The notes under the pieces are model-generated. The model did not search any database, was not told where the DNA came from, and saw only the letters and a program-made list of their open reading frames with translations. Below, in pieces: positions 57,359 to 64,000 of a DNA stretch of 64,000 nucleotides. Position 1 is the stretch's first letter, and each line of letters begins with the position of its first letter. This DNA comes from Mucilaginibacter sp. (GTDB lineage: Bacteria; Bacteroidota; Bacteroidia; Sphingobacteriales; Sphingobacteriaceae). A program made the position numbers and the translations under genes. The stretch spans positions 162,076 to 226,075 of the forward strand of contig JAUCSE010000069.1 of NCBI GenBank assembly GCA_030445275.1. The letters run 5' to 3'.

Positions 57359-58588
57359 TTATTTACCTAATTTAGCTTTCAGGTTTTCGTCAATAGCGGC
57401 TAAAAACTCTTCGGTATATAAGTAATCTGTCCCGTGTTCAACCTTAGGTTTAATAGTGATAGCCAGATCCTTGGTCATTTTACCGCTTTCAACAGTTTCA
57501 ATACAAACCTGCTCTAAAGTTTTGCAAAAGCTTACCAGTTCCTGGTTATTATCCAACAAACCGCGGAACTCTAATCCTCTTGTCCATGCAAAAATTGATG
57601 CAATTGGGTTTGTCGAGGTAGGTTTGCCAGCCTGGTGTTCGCGGTAGTGACGTGTAACCGTACCATGTGCTGCTTCGGCTTCCATAACGGTACCATCGGG
57701 CGTAACCAGTGTTGAGGTCATTAAACCTAATGATCCAAAACCTTGCGCTACTGTATCTGATTGCACGTCGCCATCATAGTTTTTACAAGCCCATACAAAG
57801 TTACCGTTCCATTTTAATGCAGATGCAACCATGTCGTCAATTAAACGGTGCTCATAGGTAATTCCGGCCTCAGCAAATTTTTGTTTGTAATCCTGTTGAT
57901 ATATCGATTCAAAAATATCTTTAAAACGACCATCATATTTTTTAAGGATGGTGTTTTTTGTCGACAGATATAAAGGCCAGCCTTTCATCAGAGCCTGGTT
58001 AAAACATGCATGCGCAAATCCCTTTATTGATTCGTCGGTATTATACATGGCAAGGGCAACACCATCGCCTTTAAAATTATACACTTCAAATGATTGCTCT
58101 GTACTGCCATCCTCAGGAGTAAAAGTAATGGTAAGCTTTCCCTTTCCTTTAGTTACAAAATCGGTAGCACGGTACTGATCGCCAAAGGCATGACGGCCAA
58201 TACATATCGGAGCTGTCCAGTTAGGTACCAAACGTGGTACATTAGCCATTACAATGGGTTCACGAAAAACAGTACCATCCAAAATGTTACGAATCGTTCC
58301 GTTTGGCGAACGCCACATTTGTTTCAGACCAAATTCTTCAACGCGTTGCTCATCAGGTGTAATAGTTGCACATTTAATACCTACACCATATTTTAAAATA
58401 GCATTTGCGGCATCAACTGTCACCTGATCATTAGTTTCATCACGATACTCGATACCCAGATCGTAATATTTGATATCAAGATCAAGATAAGGAATTATTA
58501 ATCTGTCTTTGATAAATTTCCAGATAATTCGGGTCATTTCATCTCCATCCAGTTCAACTACCGGATTTTCTACTTTAATTTTTGACAT
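57359..58588 (-). CDS. icd: NADP-dependent isocitrate dehydrogenase
   Basis: A 409-residue enzyme of the eukaryote-like dimeric class: N-terminus VENPVVELDGDEMTRIIWKFIKD, then GTIRNILDGTVFREPI (substrate loop), YKQKFAEAGITYEHRLIDDMVA, YDGDVQSDTVAQGFGSLGLMTS and EAAHGTVTRHYREHQAG. It makes 2-oxoglutarate in the TCA cycle. Monocistronic, with a terminator at 57313. Confidence 0.97.
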   Translation of the reverse strand: MSKIKVENPVVELDGDEMTRIIWKFIKDRLIIPYLDLDIKYYDLGIEYRDETNDQVTVDAANAILKYGVGIKCATITPDEQRVEEFGLKQMWRSPNGTIRNILDGTVFREPIVMANVPRLVPNWTAPICIGRHAFGDQYRATDFVTKGKGKLTITFTPEDGSTEQSFEVYNFKGDGVALAMYNTDESIKGFAHACFNQALMKGWPLYLSTKNTILKKYDGRFKDIFESIYQQDYKQKFAEAGITYEHRLIDDMVASALKWNGNFVWACKNYDGDVQSDTVAQGFGSLGLMTSTLVTPDGTVMEAEAAHGTVTRHYREHQAGKPTSTNPIASIFAWTRGLEFRGLLDNNQELVSFCKTLEQVCIETVESGKMTKDLAITIKPKVEHGTDYLYTEEFLAAIDENLKAKLGK

Positions 58589-58700
58589 ACCTGATGTTGT
58601 TTTTTTTTATTTTAACGGTTTCAAATATATTAAATAGACTTTAGCAATTTCATTAATAATACATGAAATTTATTGATTGCTATAACCTGACCATTTATTA

Positions 58701-58723
58701 TGGCAAGTTTATTGCATTTGCCA
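58701..58723 (+). promoter_or_regulatory. sigma-54-like box or dyad operator upstream of the barrel gene
   Basis: TGGCAA (58701-58706), 5 bases, TTGCA (58712-58716) resembles the -24/-12 promoter TGGCAC-N5-TTGCA with one difference. The same stretch is a dyad TGGCAA...TTGCCA (58701-58706 with 58718-58723), so it could instead be an operator. It is 84 bases before the ATG at 58800. Confidence 0.35.
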
Positions 58724-58799
58724 GTTTTGATGCTATTTTTATAAAAAAATGTTGTTACTCAAAACAGGTTGCTTAATATAAGTGCCTTAACGCCTGATT

Positions 58800-59510
58800 A
58801 TGATAAAACTGATATTAAAAACAATCCTTATAGTTGTATTAAGTACGGGCACATTTTTAGTTAAGGCCCAAATAGGATATGATTATGCCAGATATGATAT
58901 TGGCGGCGCTATTGGCATCAACAGGCCTGTAAGTACCGATGTACCAAACTCCTTAAAAACTACTCCATCAGTTCATTTTAATTTCACTTACAATCATACT
59001 CCATTTTTAAACTATGTTTTTGAAGGCCAGTTTGGCAGGCTTAAAGCCGGAAACGTTGATTCTGAATCGGGCCGCATGTTTGAAAATCACTTTACAGCTT
59101 TTGCGTTAAAGGTGCAGTTGCAGGCTGGCGAACTTATTGATTACTCGCAAAACAGTGTAGCCAACGCTTTTAAAAACCTTTACGTTTCATCAGGCATCGG
59201 GTATATTGTAAATCATATTGTTGAAAAAACACCAGACAAAAGGGTACCCGAAGGGTACATGATACCGGGCGATAATAACAGTCAAATACCATTTATACCA
59301 GTAAGAATAGGCTATGAATTTAAAGTTTTCAACCAATACAATGAGCCAAGCTTTAAAATTGATCTGGGCTATCAATACAATTTTTTAATGGACGACAACC
59401 TGGATGGATATAGTACAGGAGCCCATAAAGACATTTTTTCGCAATTTACCATAGGTGTAAAATTTGCTATCGGTGAGGTAACATCATACCGCAAGCAGAT
59501 ACATTATTAA
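58800..59510 (+). CDS. outer-membrane beta-barrel-type hypothetical protein
   Basis: A 236-residue protein with a signal peptide (cleavage after VKA, about 22). The body is rich in Gly, aromatic residues and alternating strands (YARYDIGGAIGIN, FNFTYNHTPFLNYVFEGQFGRL, IPVRIGYEFKVFNQY, FTIGVKFAIG). It is likely an eight-stranded outer-membrane barrel. Function unknown. It lies divergent from icd and 82 bases before an acidic protein gene on the same strand. Confidence 0.78.
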   Translation: MIKLILKTILIVVLSTGTFLVKAQIGYDYARYDIGGAIGINRPVSTDVPNSLKTTPSVHFNFTYNHTPFLNYVFEGQFGRLKAGNVDSESGRMFENHFTAFALKVQLQAGELIDYSQNSVANAFKNLYVSSGIGYIVNHIVEKTPDKRVPEGYMIPGDNNSQIPFIPVRIGYEFKVFNQYNEPSFKIDLGYQYNFLMDDNLDGYSTGAHKDIFSQFTIGVKFAIGEVTSYRKQIHY

Positions 59511-59592
59511 CCACCCGGGCAATCAATTTTTAATTGGTTGATTTTTATTTTTTGGCAAGGTTTTTCGGTATATTTATGTAAATAAAAAACCT

Positions 59593-60042
59593 ATGAACAA
59601 CCAAAATATAAACCCCGAATTTGATGATGAGGATGCATTATCAGATAATACCAATGACCGGGACAGAACATTAAAGGATGAGTTAGGTGAAACTATCGAC
59701 AAGGAGGACCTGAATTACAATCCTGATGATAACAGCTTTGAATATGATGTAAAAAGCGATGACCCGGATTATGATCACCCCGACCCATATAAAACATCAG
59801 TAAAAAATGGCGATGATATGAACTCAACCTATGATGAGGCAAATCCTTACGATACGGCTGATGAATATACCGAAAAAAGATCGCTCGAAACCGATGTTGA
59901 CGACCTTGGCATGCACATTGACGATGGCGATATTGTAGAAGTTGACCCCACCGATTCTGCATTAGCACACACTTCTGAAGATGATCGCGACGATTTAGAT
60001 GAAGAAGGTTATCCCAAAAATGATACTGAGTTTTTAAAGTAG
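59593..60042 (+). CDS. hypothetical very acidic protein
   Basis: A 149-residue protein made mainly of Asp, Glu, Asn, Tyr and Pro, with few hydrophobics, so it is probably disordered. Short D-rich repeats (DDEDALSD, DDPDYDHPDPY, DVDDLGMHIDDGDIVEVDP) recur along the chain. No signal peptide. I do not recognise a family. Start ATG at 59593. It sits between the barrel gene and the convergent dnaX. Confidence 0.75.
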   Translation: MNNQNINPEFDDEDALSDNTNDRDRTLKDELGETIDKEDLNYNPDDNSFEYDVKSDDPDYDHPDPYKTSVKNGDDMNSTYDEANPYDTADEYTEKRSLETDVDDLGMHIDDGDIVEVDPTDSALAHTSEDDRDDLDEEGYPKNDTEFLK

Positions 60043-60045
60043 TTT

Positions 60046-60125
60046 TTCAGTTTTGAGTAAAGAGTTTTGAGTTTCTTTTGAACACCATAACTTAACTCAT
60101 GACTCACAACTGAAAGCTCAAAACT
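60046..60125. repeat. family E inverted repeat, second copy
   Basis: Left units TTTCAGTTTTGAGTAAAGAG and TTTTGAG (60046-60072) and right units CTCATGACTCACAACTGAAAG and CTCAAAACT (to 60125) form a long imperfect hairpin between the acidic gene and dnaX. Confidence 0.7.
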
Positions 60126-60130
60126 AAAGG

Positions 60131-61945
60131 CTAATCAAAATCAAGGTTAAAGCGGTTACGCAGATCATTAAGCTGGGGATTGCGTGCTGCCATATGTTGA
60201 AATTTCTCTATCGCGGTGTATGGCTTTCTAACCACTTCCTGCTCATCAACACGCGCGTTTACCTCTATCGAATAGTTTTTTAAATTACTGCGCAGGTAAT
60301 TATGCAGGTGCGGTCTTTCATCCCTGAATAAATTTTCCTGTACTTTATTCCCTACCACTATCTCAAACTCATACGGTTTTAACATGGTGGGTGCATTGGC
60401 AATAAAAATAGTAAACAAATTCTTTTTGCCTTCGGTTTTTACCCTGGCGGCAAAATCACTCCAGTGCTTTAAAAAGCTATCCATCGTAAAATCATCACGA
60501 TCATCACCTTTTAAATATGGGTCTTCTTCCTCTAATATTTCCTCCTCTGTTTTACCGGTATCTGTAAGCGATGGTATTTTTATGGATAACGAACCCAGGC
60601 TTGGGCTCGGAATAAATATTTTTGGCTTTTCGGCAGGTGGTGTTTCTTTTGCAGGTGCCGTAGCCGGCACATTTGCCGGTACCTGGGGATTAGTGGTATT
60701 ATAGGTTAAAGGCGTATCGCTTAACACGGATGCCTCATTATTGATCCTATTTTCGGGCACTGGGGCCGTTATTGCTGGGGTATCAGGTTTTTTTTTTAAT
60801 GACCCGTCTGTGGTGGGTGTTGCAGCAAGCGGTGAAGTTGCTATATTAAATGCCGAAGGCAGATGGCACATTTTGAGCAATGCCAGTTCCACCTGCAAAC
60901 GTTGATTTTTACTCAGCTTATAACTGATATCGCACTGATTGGCAATATTCATGGCCGACAGTAAAAAGGATACCGACCCAATTTGCGATTGCTGCAGGTA
61001 TTTATTTTTAATACCCTCGCTTACTTCCAGCAATTTCAAGGTAGATTGATCTTTACTTACCAGCAGGTTACGAAAGTGCTCGCTTAAACCAGCAATAAAA
61101 TGAGCGCCATCAAAACCACGGGCTAATATCTCATCAAAAAACAACAACACTTTGGCTGTGTTTTCCTGCAGTAAACTATCGGTTATATTAAAATAGTAAT
61201 CGTAATCAAGTATGTTCAGGTTATCAATCACTGAACGGTAAGTAACCTTACCACCCGAAAAGCTAACAATCTGATCAAACATGGATAAGGCATCCCTTAA
61301 ACCACCATCAGCTTTCTGCGCTATGATATGCAAACCATCGGGTTCATAACTGATGTTTTCTTTCCCGGCTATCGAAGCCAGATGGGCAGCCATGTCATCA
61401 ACCCTGATCCGGTTAAAATCAAATATCTGACAGCGTGATAATATGGTAGGCAGTATTTTATGTTTCTCGGTAGTGGCCAGTATAAATATGGCGTAATGAG
61501 GTGGTTCTTCCAGCGTTTTTAAAAATGCATTAAAAGCCGCCTGCGACAGCATGTGCACCTCATCAATAATATAAACTTTATAACGCGCGGCCTGTGGTGG
61601 TATGCGTACCTGCTCTATCAGGCTCCTGATGTCATCAACCGAGTTATTTGATGCCGCATCAAGTTCATGTACGTTAAAGGAGTTACCGTTTTCAAAAGCT
61701 TTACAAGAGGCGCATTCGCCGCAAGCTTCGCCATTGGGCTGTAAATTGGTGCAGTTAATGGTTTTTGCCAGTATACGGGCACAAGTAGTTTTGCCCACAC
61801 CACGCGGACCACAGAATAAAAATGCCTGAGCCAGCTGATTATTTTTAATAGCGTTCTTGAGCGTATTGGTTATATGTTGCTGACCAACAACCGTTTCAAA
61901 AGTAGCCGGGCGGTATTTACGAGCCGAAACAATAAAATTATCCAC
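60131..61945 (-). CDS. dnaX: DNA polymerase III subunit gamma/tau
   Basis: A 604-residue clamp-loader ATPase. Walker A is GPRGVGKT (46-53), the zinc cysteines are C65, C75, C78 and C81, the DEVHMLS box and the sensor region TLEEPPHYAIFILATTEKHKILPTILSRC are intact, and a C-terminal extension after about 370 has a Pro/Thr-rich linker and then a tau-like domain. The start codon is GTG at 61945 (VDNFIVSARKYRP). The delta partner HolA is at 2782-3804. Confidence 0.96.
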   Translation of the reverse strand: MDNFIVSARKYRPATFETVVGQQHITNTLKNAIKNNQLAQAFLFCGPRGVGKTTCARILAKTINCTNLQPNGEACGECASCKAFENGNSFNVHELDAASNNSVDDIRSLIEQVRIPPQAARYKVYIIDEVHMLSQAAFNAFLKTLEEPPHYAIFILATTEKHKILPTILSRCQIFDFNRIRVDDMAAHLASIAGKENISYEPDGLHIIAQKADGGLRDALSMFDQIVSFSGGKVTYRSVIDNLNILDYDYYFNITDSLLQENTAKVLLFFDEILARGFDGAHFIAGLSEHFRNLLVSKDQSTLKLLEVSEGIKNKYLQQSQIGSVSFLLSAMNIANQCDISYKLSKNQRLQVELALLKMCHLPSAFNIATSPLAATPTTDGSLKKKPDTPAITAPVPENRINNEASVLSDTPLTYNTTNPQVPANVPATAPAKETPPAEKPKIFIPSPSLGSLSIKIPSLTDTGKTEEEILEEEDPYLKGDDRDDFTMDSFLKHWSDFAARVKTEGKKNLFTIFIANAPTMLKPYEFEIVVGNKVQENLFRDERPHLHNYLRSNLKNYSIEVNARVDEQEVVRKPYTAIEKFQHMAARNPQLNDLRNRFNLDFD

Positions 61946-62032
61946 AGCTACTAAGGTAACAAGAAACTACATTACCCACAAACCCGATGTTAAGTTTAAA
62001 AAGTTTAGTGCTGGGTTATAACGGGTAAATTA

Positions 62033-63481
62033 TTATAAAAATGATTTGGAAACTTTTAAAATAGCGCCAAATGAGTTATATAATAGGTCGCCATGATCAT
62101 AGCCTATATCGCAACCAATGCTGTAACCTTTTCTTAATGGTCTGATACCTTCAAAATAAGCTGAAAACTGGTTTACTTTTTTAAATACACCATTACCACT
62201 GGGATACTGAATACCGTATACTGCGCGGTAAGGTTCTGAACCATTTGCAAAAGTGCCATGGTTTACTGAATATGATAGTTTGGCAGTATACAACCACTTA
62301 AATACAGAAAACTCTGCAGCTGTATGCAAAGCAAGCACCCTGTTATTAATAAAAAACTGGAAAGGTGATGTTGGTAAATTACTTCTTGCATAAATTGCAG
62401 GTGTTATAAACGGCGAACCCAAGCCTATGTTTTTATATGACCAGCCTTCTACATATTCGTAATTATTGTAATAATCTTCTGCACCTGATTTTGTTTTCTT
62501 TGAATTTACATATCCGGCCTGGTTAGCTGTATATAAAACCTCAAACAATATTTTTTTCCAATAAAAGTCCCCTTTAGGCCTGTTGTTGGTAAGCCGTATA
62601 CCATTTAACCCGTCGGCCAAGTTAGCGAGCGAACTTAAAGCCCCTATGTCATAAACATTTTGCCGGTATAAAAACAGTGTTAGTGCATCAAACCTATACT
62701 CAGCACCAAGATCTAAGGAACCTAAATGGTTGCCAACTTTTGATGAATTATATACCTTACCGGTAAGCACATGCCAAAAGGTCCCCAAGCCAGATAAATT
62801 ATACGCGGGGCCAAAAACATCCTTTTGATCAGCCCATATAACCTCATGATTATAGCCGGCATAAAATTTAAATCGCCACTGAGGTTTACCAATGCGGGTA
62901 TAAAGCATATTTTCAAGATATTGGGCGGTAGTAAGATTGATTGCCTTCGCGCTTATAAAATGAATATTGCCCACATGCCCAACAGCAAGCGAACCTTTAA
63001 CGGCAAACAACTTCCCGAAAATTGGGATGCTATAGTAATCGGGTATACTTATCCCTATTTTAGGTATTCCTAAGGCATTCCCGGAGATTGGAAATGAGCC
63101 TGAAGACAAAGTTGAATCAGTTAAACCAACTATATCTTTGGAGCGCCCTGCCTTTAACTCAAAAATCCCGGCATGAGCTTTTATAAATCCTTCTATTAAA
63201 TTAAACTGTGTTTGTTTACCCACATTTGTACGCCCTTCAAACGAAGCAGCCCAGTCTATTGTTTTTTGAGGATCATAGTCTTTCCGTAATTTACCTATAA
63301 AACTACCTGAACCACCAGAGAGCGGTATACTACCAAATTGATTTGACCGAAACCAAAAAGGAACAACATCAGTTGTAGTTGCTACACCCTGCGCTTCTAA
63401 ACTAGCATGAATATCTTTTTCCTGGGCTTTTACAATGGAATAAAAATTTAAGAACGCTACAAAAACTATAAATTTCTTCAT
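62033..63481 (-). CDS. capsule assembly Wzi family protein
   Basis: A 482-residue outer-membrane protein with a signal peptide (cleavage after VKAQ, about 20). The start of the mature part (LEAQGVATTTDVVPFWFRSNQFG) and the many aromatic strands ending in a C-terminal VSKSFL are typical of Wzi/capsule-assembly barrels. It may anchor surface polysaccharide. No capsule gene cluster is nearby. Divergent from rpsF over 364 bases. Confidence 0.88.
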   Translation of the reverse strand: MKKFIVFVAFLNFYSIVKAQEKDIHASLEAQGVATTTDVVPFWFRSNQFGSIPLSGGSGSFIGKLRKDYDPQKTIDWAASFEGRTNVGKQTQFNLIEGFIKAHAGIFELKAGRSKDIVGLTDSTLSSGSFPISGNALGIPKIGISIPDYYSIPIFGKLFAVKGSLAVGHVGNIHFISAKAINLTTAQYLENMLYTRIGKPQWRFKFYAGYNHEVIWADQKDVFGPAYNLSGLGTFWHVLTGKVYNSSKVGNHLGSLDLGAEYRFDALTLFLYRQNVYDIGALSSLANLADGLNGIRLTNNRPKGDFYWKKILFEVLYTANQAGYVNSKKTKSGAEDYYNNYEYVEGWSYKNIGLGSPFITPAIYARSNLPTSPFQFFINNRVLALHTAAEFSVFKWLYTAKLSYSVNHGTFANGSEPYRAVYGIQYPSGNGVFKKVNQFSAYFEGIRPLRKGYSIGCDIGYDHGDLLYNSFGAILKVSKSFL

Positions 63482-63571
63482 GTAAATTTTATTTTGATAC
63501 TAATAAATATTTAATATCCAATTGAAATTTACATAAGGCAATATTTAATTCATTAAGAGTAAAATACATTA

Positions 63572-63594
63572 TATATCCAATGGAATTGGATATA
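63572..63594. promoter_or_regulatory. candidate operator dyad in the wzi/rpsF region
   Basis: TATATCCAAT-GGA-ATTGGATATA is a perfect 10-3-10 palindrome. A half-site (ATATCCAATTGAAATTTAC) lies at about 63514-63532, closer to the wzi start. It may bind a dimeric regulator of wzi, which is inference. Confidence 0.4.
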
Positions 63595-63773
63595 ATATTA
63601 GTGATATTTATTTATCCTTATGAGTATCATACCAAAATGAACAAAAAGAGAATAACAGGGTAATCATCAATTATTACCTAAGTTTTAAAGAGTATATAAA
63701 CGGTATCTTAAACAGTTAATTTTCAGAAGAATACTTGAGAGTGGCGAGATATGAATATATTGTAGATTATGCA

Positions 63774-63803
63774 TTGCTTTTTTAAATATTATCGCTACAT
63801 TTG
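63774..63803 (+). promoter_or_regulatory. promoter of rpsF
   Basis: TTG at 63774-63776 and TACATTTG at 63796-63803 are separated by 19 bases, a good fit to the Bacteroidota TTTG-N19-TAnnTTTG promoter. The rpsF ATG follows 42 bases later. Confidence 0.65.
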
Positions 63804-63845
63804 CAGCCCCGTAATAGCGGGTAATTAATTAAAAATCAAATAATA

Positions 63846-64000
63846 ATGCAACAGTACGAAATCGTGATCGTTCTAACCCCGTTGTTATCAGATGAAACTG
63901 CTAAAGAGGCAATTGCCAAATACAGCAAAGTTTTAACTGATGGCGGAGCCGAAATTGTCCAGGAGGATAATTGGGGTTTGAGAAAATTAGCGTACCCTAT
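63846..64000 (+). CDS. rpsF: 30S ribosomal protein S6, 5' part
   Basis: The frame runs from ATG at 63846 to the end of the window. The product starts MQQYEIVIVLTPLLSDETAK and continues GGAEIVQEDNWGLRKLAYP, which is the typical S6 N-terminus (ferredoxin-like strand 1 and helix 1, then the W-G-x-R-x-L-A-Y-P motif). Truncated by the window edge after about 51 residues; rpsR and rplI would normally follow. Its own promoter is visible upstream. Confidence 0.96.
   Translation, partial: MQQYEIVIVLTPLLSDETAKEAIAKYSKVLTDGGAEIVQEDNWGLRKLAYP

Larger units (their letters stand above)
63482..63845. other. divergent intergenic region wzi/rpsF
   Basis: 364 bases, AT-rich. It holds a dyad at 63572-63594 and the rpsF promoter at 63774-63803; no gene seen. 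Confidence 0.5.

Noticed and set aside
1..64000. CRISPR arrays, tRNA, rRNA, prophage or integrase genes
   Set aside because: I looked for short regularly spaced repeats, tRNA-like cloverleaf sequences and phage or recombinase motifs and found none. The repeats present are inverted, dispersed and irregularly spaced.

Overview
The window looks like a chromosomal stretch of a Bacteroidota bacterium, most likely a member of the Sphingobacteriaceae close to Mucilaginibacter or Pedobacter. The reasons are: Bacteroidota-type -7 promoter boxes (TAnnTTTG) just upstream of many genes; almost no Shine-Dalgarno sequences; Bacteroidota families such as DUF4294, DUF4783, DUF3050, Wzi, the bacillithiol deacetylase BshB1 and L-lysine 6-transaminase; and a dense set of intergenic inverted repeats of a kind common in this group. 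The genus is an inference from gene content and style, not from a marker-gene comparison.

Layout. 1-2.5 kb: a partial alpha/beta hydrolase divergent from a TetR regulator, then an APS kinase/sulfotransferase pair. 2.8-9.1 kb: holA, a solitary HsdR-N nuclease-like protein, a membrane hybrid histidine kinase and valS. 9.4-15.9 kb: an M13 metallopeptidase, a 700-base non-coding block rich in secondary structure, an MBL-rhodanese protein, mnmD, mazG and a lipoprotein. 16.2-18.3 kb: an ECF sigma factor overlapping a gene for a protein with a cytoplasmic N-terminus, one membrane helix, a long Ala/Thr/Pro linker and a C-terminal barrel-like domain. 18.5-31.1 kb: LolC/E-type permease, NamZ-like muramidase, fmt, a lipoprotein, DUF3050, class IV aminotransferase, RluD-type synthase, a PLP desulfhydrase/deaminase, lat, a small hypothetical protein, and the operon DUF4294-glutathione peroxidase-bshB1. 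31.2-43.7 kb: rsh, fur, purA, pabB, DUF2071, M48 protease, plsY, nadC, DUF4783, gpmI, a lipoprotein and a TPR protein. 44.1-53.0 kb: lon, an LpxR-like protein, arfB, then tyrosine catabolism (FAH-family hydrolase and flavin reductase on the minus strand, hmgA and hppD on the plus strand). 53.2-64 kb: AlkD-like protein, a PAS histidine kinase with a single-domain response regulator, manA, icd, an outer-membrane protein, an acidic protein, dnaX, wzi and the start of rpsF.

Most of the window is core metabolism and information processing, without prophage, integrase, transposase, CRISPR array, tRNA or rRNA that I could see. The parts that work together most clearly are the tyrosine degradation genes, the APS kinase/sulfotransferase pair, the sigma factor/trans-envelope protein pair, the two-component pair at 54-56 kb and the thiol-redox operon at 29-31 kb.

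The most unusual content lies between genes: at least seven distinct inverted-repeat families, two of them nested within each other, a pair of mirror-image hairpins, and a structured 450-base element. The best candidates for something new in the genes are the sigma factor/trans-envelope barrel pair and the hydrolase whose nucleophile serine reads as alanine.
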